From: Chloroflexota bacterium
GTDB lineage: Bacteria > Chloroflexota > Limnocylindria > Limnocylindrales > CSP1-4
DNA length: 5,102 nt
Assembly (NCBI GenBank): GCA_021789355.1
Contig: JAJYJR010000472.1
Coordinates: forward strand, 1-5,102
Reading direction: 5' to 3'
Positions 3,082 through 5,102 of the stretch are shown here, in pieces; position 1 is the first letter of the stretch, and every line of letters begins with the position of its first letter. A program made the position numbers and the translations under genes. The notes below the pieces were generated by a model. That model was not told the DNA's origin, made no database searches, and saw only the letters and a program-made list of their open reading frames with translations.

Positions 3082-5102
3082 CTACCGCGCCGCTATCAAC
3101 TCCTCGAGCGTCGGCGGCTCCACCCCGTACTCGGTCCTCTGCACCGCGGCGTAGTGGCCGTACTGCTCGGCGGCTGCCGAGCGAGCCCCAAGTGCTCCGT
3201 ACAGCCAGATGAGCTCGCGCTCCATGTGCTCCGCGTCTGGGTCGATTGTGAGGACCTGCACGCAGACGTCGGCTGCCTGCCTGATTGCACCCGCCCGGAT
3301 CAACCGTCCCGCGACGCTCTCAGCTAGGTGGAGATACTGTCCGTGAAGGAGGTCACGCCATCCCGAGGCCCATTCCTCGTACTCAAACTCCAAGGCAAAC
3401 CTACCGCGGTACAGACTCAGGACCCGTAGGTCATCCTCAAGGTCACCTAGGCGTTCAAGTGCGCGCGTTGCTTCCTCGTGGAAGACGGCGCTCTCGGATT
3501 GCGTCAGGTCAGAGTCCAGCCAGACTAGGTCAGACTCAAAGTGAACGTACTGCACCGAGTAGTCATCGTCATACGCGGGGTCGATGTCTCGCCGCAGGAA
3601 ATACAACGTCTGGTTCAGGCTATTCAGGGCTGGAGTGGGGTCCACCTCGGGCCACAACGCATCTAGCACCTGATCTCGCGTGACCGCGCGGTTCTTCCTG
3701 GCGAGCAGATAGCAGAGGAGTCCCGCCGCACGCCGACGGATGGTCGTGATGTCGACCGTCCGAGTCCCCACCGTGAACCTCACGCGTCCGAGATCCGAAA
3801 TGAGGAGGGTCGGGCTGCGCCTGCGCGCAAGATTCCGGCCCAGATCGGTGCCACGAAAGCCTTTCACCTTGGATTTCGCAAACGCTCGCAGCAGCCTGAC
3901 ATCAGACATCTCGCCGAACTCGTCGAGGAGAAGGGCGGCCTGGGTGGCTCCGGAGGTGATTGGGTGGGTGATCGCCGAGCGAAGCCACGGCAACCATCGG
4001 CGGGGCCACTTGGCGATGCTCTGCCGCACCGCGCTACTGGAAACCGTGATGTGAAGATTCGACGCGATGGCCTCTGCGCACGCCAGGACATCCATTTCCG
4101 TCGCTCGGGCTAGCAGATCCGCGGTTGACGGTTCGTCGCCGGCCGCCAATGCCTGAAGTAACTCGACCCGAAGTCTGTAGAGACCAGCCCCCTGACGTTC
4201 GACCAGACGTCTGGCACGAGACAGTTCCTCGAGCGCCTCGCCAGGACGCCCAGCAACCATCTCGCAGAGCGCCCGTTCGACAAGCCACTGGATCCATCCA
4301 GCGATAGCGGTGACTTGGAGGTCATCCAGTGGGGCTGACAGCAGTTGGGCACCTTCGTGCGGGTCCTGACAGGCCAGTGCCAGCCTCGCGCCGTTGAGCT
4401 GGCGCTGGAAGCGGATGCGTTCGACCGAGTCTTCGACGAGGCCATCGACACGCCTCAGAAGCGACTGCGCGCGCGCAACCTCTCCCGTTTTGGCGAGGAG
4501 CCCCACGGCCTCCATGATGCGCTCGGGTGTGCCTATGCCTTCCGCTCGGAGTCCGACCTCGAGTTCGATCTCGGCATCTGGCCATCGACCGAGCTCGGCG
4601 AATGCACGCGCGAGCGAGATGTGTGTGGATGCGGTTTCGTCGGGTTCGTTGGGAACTCGAGCGAAGAGTTCAAGGGCGCGGTAGCCGGCGGTGCAGGCAG
4701 CCTCGAGATCGCCCTCGGCCATCCGGACTTCGAGCAAGTTGTGGTACGTGATCGCTGCGTGGAACAGGATGTCCGATCGGTCCTGCACTTCCGCCAAGTG
4801 TTCGAGGTGTTTCGCTGCGTGCGGAAGGCCGCCATCTCTCCCAGCTCCGGTGAGGACTCGTAATCCGTAGAGCAGCGGCCGGTACTCGTCGGCTATGTCG
4901 CCGTCGGAGCCGGCATCATCCAGCAGCGCCATTACTTGCGCAGACTGGCCGAGCCACCATAGAGCATGCATTCTTCCCAGCACGACGAGGCCGCGGGACT
5001 GGCCGTCGAGGTCCGCGAGATCGAAACGCTCGAGACGGGCAAGGCCTTCGCGGATGCGACCGGCGTAGATGTCCTCGCGTGCGAGGATCACCGCGATGCG
5101 GG
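3082..5102 (-). CDS. TPR-repeat transcriptional regulator with C-terminal winged helix and BTAD domain (5' end beyond window)
   Basis: At least 672 codons are open to the right edge and end in TAG at 3082-3084. GTG 5091 is the first possible start in the window, but the frame continues upstream and the protein begins mid-repeat, so I treat it as 5'-truncated. Counting from that GTG, residues 1-350 are helical repeats of TPR/SARP type (for example AACTAGYRALELFARVP and ISLARAFAELGRWPDAEIEL). An OmpR-like winged helix lies at about 428-525 (RRRAAGLLCYLLARKNRAV, QVLDALWPEVDP, SLNQTLYFLRRDI). A BTAD domain follows to the end (about 530-669, with GRFALEFEYEEWASGWRD and LTIDPDAEHMERELIWLYG). BTAD regulators bind DNA and activate transcription. 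Here DNA binding sits near the C-terminus, opposite to AfsR-like SARPs. An N-terminal NTPase of STAND type may lie upstream but is not visible. G+C (about 60%) is lower than in the downstream genes. Confidence 0.9.
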   Translation of the reverse strand, partial: RIAVILAREDIYAGRIREGLARLERFDLADLDGQSRGLVVLGRMHALWWLGQSAQVMALLDDAGSDGDIADEYRPLLYGLRVLTGAGRDGGLPHAAKHLEHLAEVQDRSDILFHAAITYHNLLEVRMAEGDLEAACTAGYRALELFARVPNEPDETASTHISLARAFAELGRWPDAEIELEVGLRAEGIGTPERIMEAVGLLAKTGEVARAQSLLRRVDGLVEDSVERIRFQRQLNGARLALACQDPHEGAQLLSAPLDDLQVTAIAGWIQWLVERALCEMVAGRPGEALEELSRARRLVERQGAGLYRLRVELLQALAAGDEPSTADLLARATEMDVLACAEAIASNLHITVSSSAVRQSIAKWPRRWLPWLRSAITHPITSGATQAALLLDEFGEMSDVRLLRAFAKSKVKGFRGTDLGRNLARRRSPTLLISDLGRVRFTVGTRTVDITTIRRRAAGLLCYLLARKNRAVTRDQVLDALWPEVDPTPALNSLNQTLYFLRRDIDPAYDDDYSVQYVHFESDLVWLDSDLTQSESAVFHEEATRALERLGDLEDDLRVLSLYRGRFALEFEYEEWASGWRDLLHGQYLHLAESVAGRLIRAGAIRQAADVCVQVLTIDPDAEHMERELIWLYGALGARSAAAEQYGHYAAVQRTEYGVEPPTLEELIAAR

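Noticed and set aside
4345..4863. 172-codon plus-strand frame with fairly normal composition
   Set aside because: It lies wholly antisense to the TPR region of the regulator, has no convincing ribosome site and shows no recognisable motif.
1..5102. tRNA, rRNA, CRISPR array, insertion sequence or attachment site
   Set aside because: I saw no clover-leaf sequence, no regularly spaced repeats with spacers, no transposase or integrase motifs and no flanking direct repeats.

Overview
The window comes from a high-GC bacterium. Hand-counted 60-base blocks give about 73% G+C at 541-600 and 1801-1860, and about 58-60% at 3541-3660 and 4741-4800. The gene set is a DUF5317 membrane protein, a membrane-bound HD-GYP phosphodiesterase and a TPR/BTAD regulator. 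It suggests Chloroflexota, a deep actinobacterial lineage such as Thermoleophilia, or a high-GC Firmicute. I cannot narrow this further from the sequence. All genes I accept lie on the minus strand, so they are described here in transcription order, from high to low coordinates.

5102-3082: the C-terminal part of a large transcriptional regulator whose start lies outside the window. It has about 350 residues of helical, TPR-like repeats, then an OmpR-type winged helix and a BTAD domain at the very C-terminus. 3081-2785: a 297-bp region without a conventional gene but full of signals. It holds a near-consensus sigma-70-type promoter (TTGACC, 18 bp, TATAGT), a UUCG-loop hairpin next to a GGGGAG ribosome site, a possible 19-codon GTG-start gene, a strong terminator-like hairpin with a GCAA loop, and a second perfect 8-bp hairpin that may be an operator. 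2784-2698: a 28-aa hydrophobic micropeptide with a good GAGG ribosome site. 2632-1277: a membrane-anchored HD-GYP protein, probably a cyclic-di-GMP phosphodiesterase, with a TTG start. 1276-1192: a short gap with a nested GC-rich inverted repeat. 1191-1: the start of a DUF5317 membrane protein (GTG start) with an unusually long Gly/Ala/Pro-rich tail that runs off the window.

Functional reading (inference): the promoter just behind the regulator gene could drive the 19-codon gene or leader RNA and, by read-through of the hairpins, the micropeptide, HD-GYP and DUF5317 genes. A TPR-containing regulator beside a small hydrophobic peptide resembles Gram-positive peptide-signalling loci in layout. 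If the resemblance is real, this could be a peptide-sensing module linked to cyclic-di-GMP turnover. That link is a hypothesis. The individual signals are visible in the sequence, but their cooperation is not shown.
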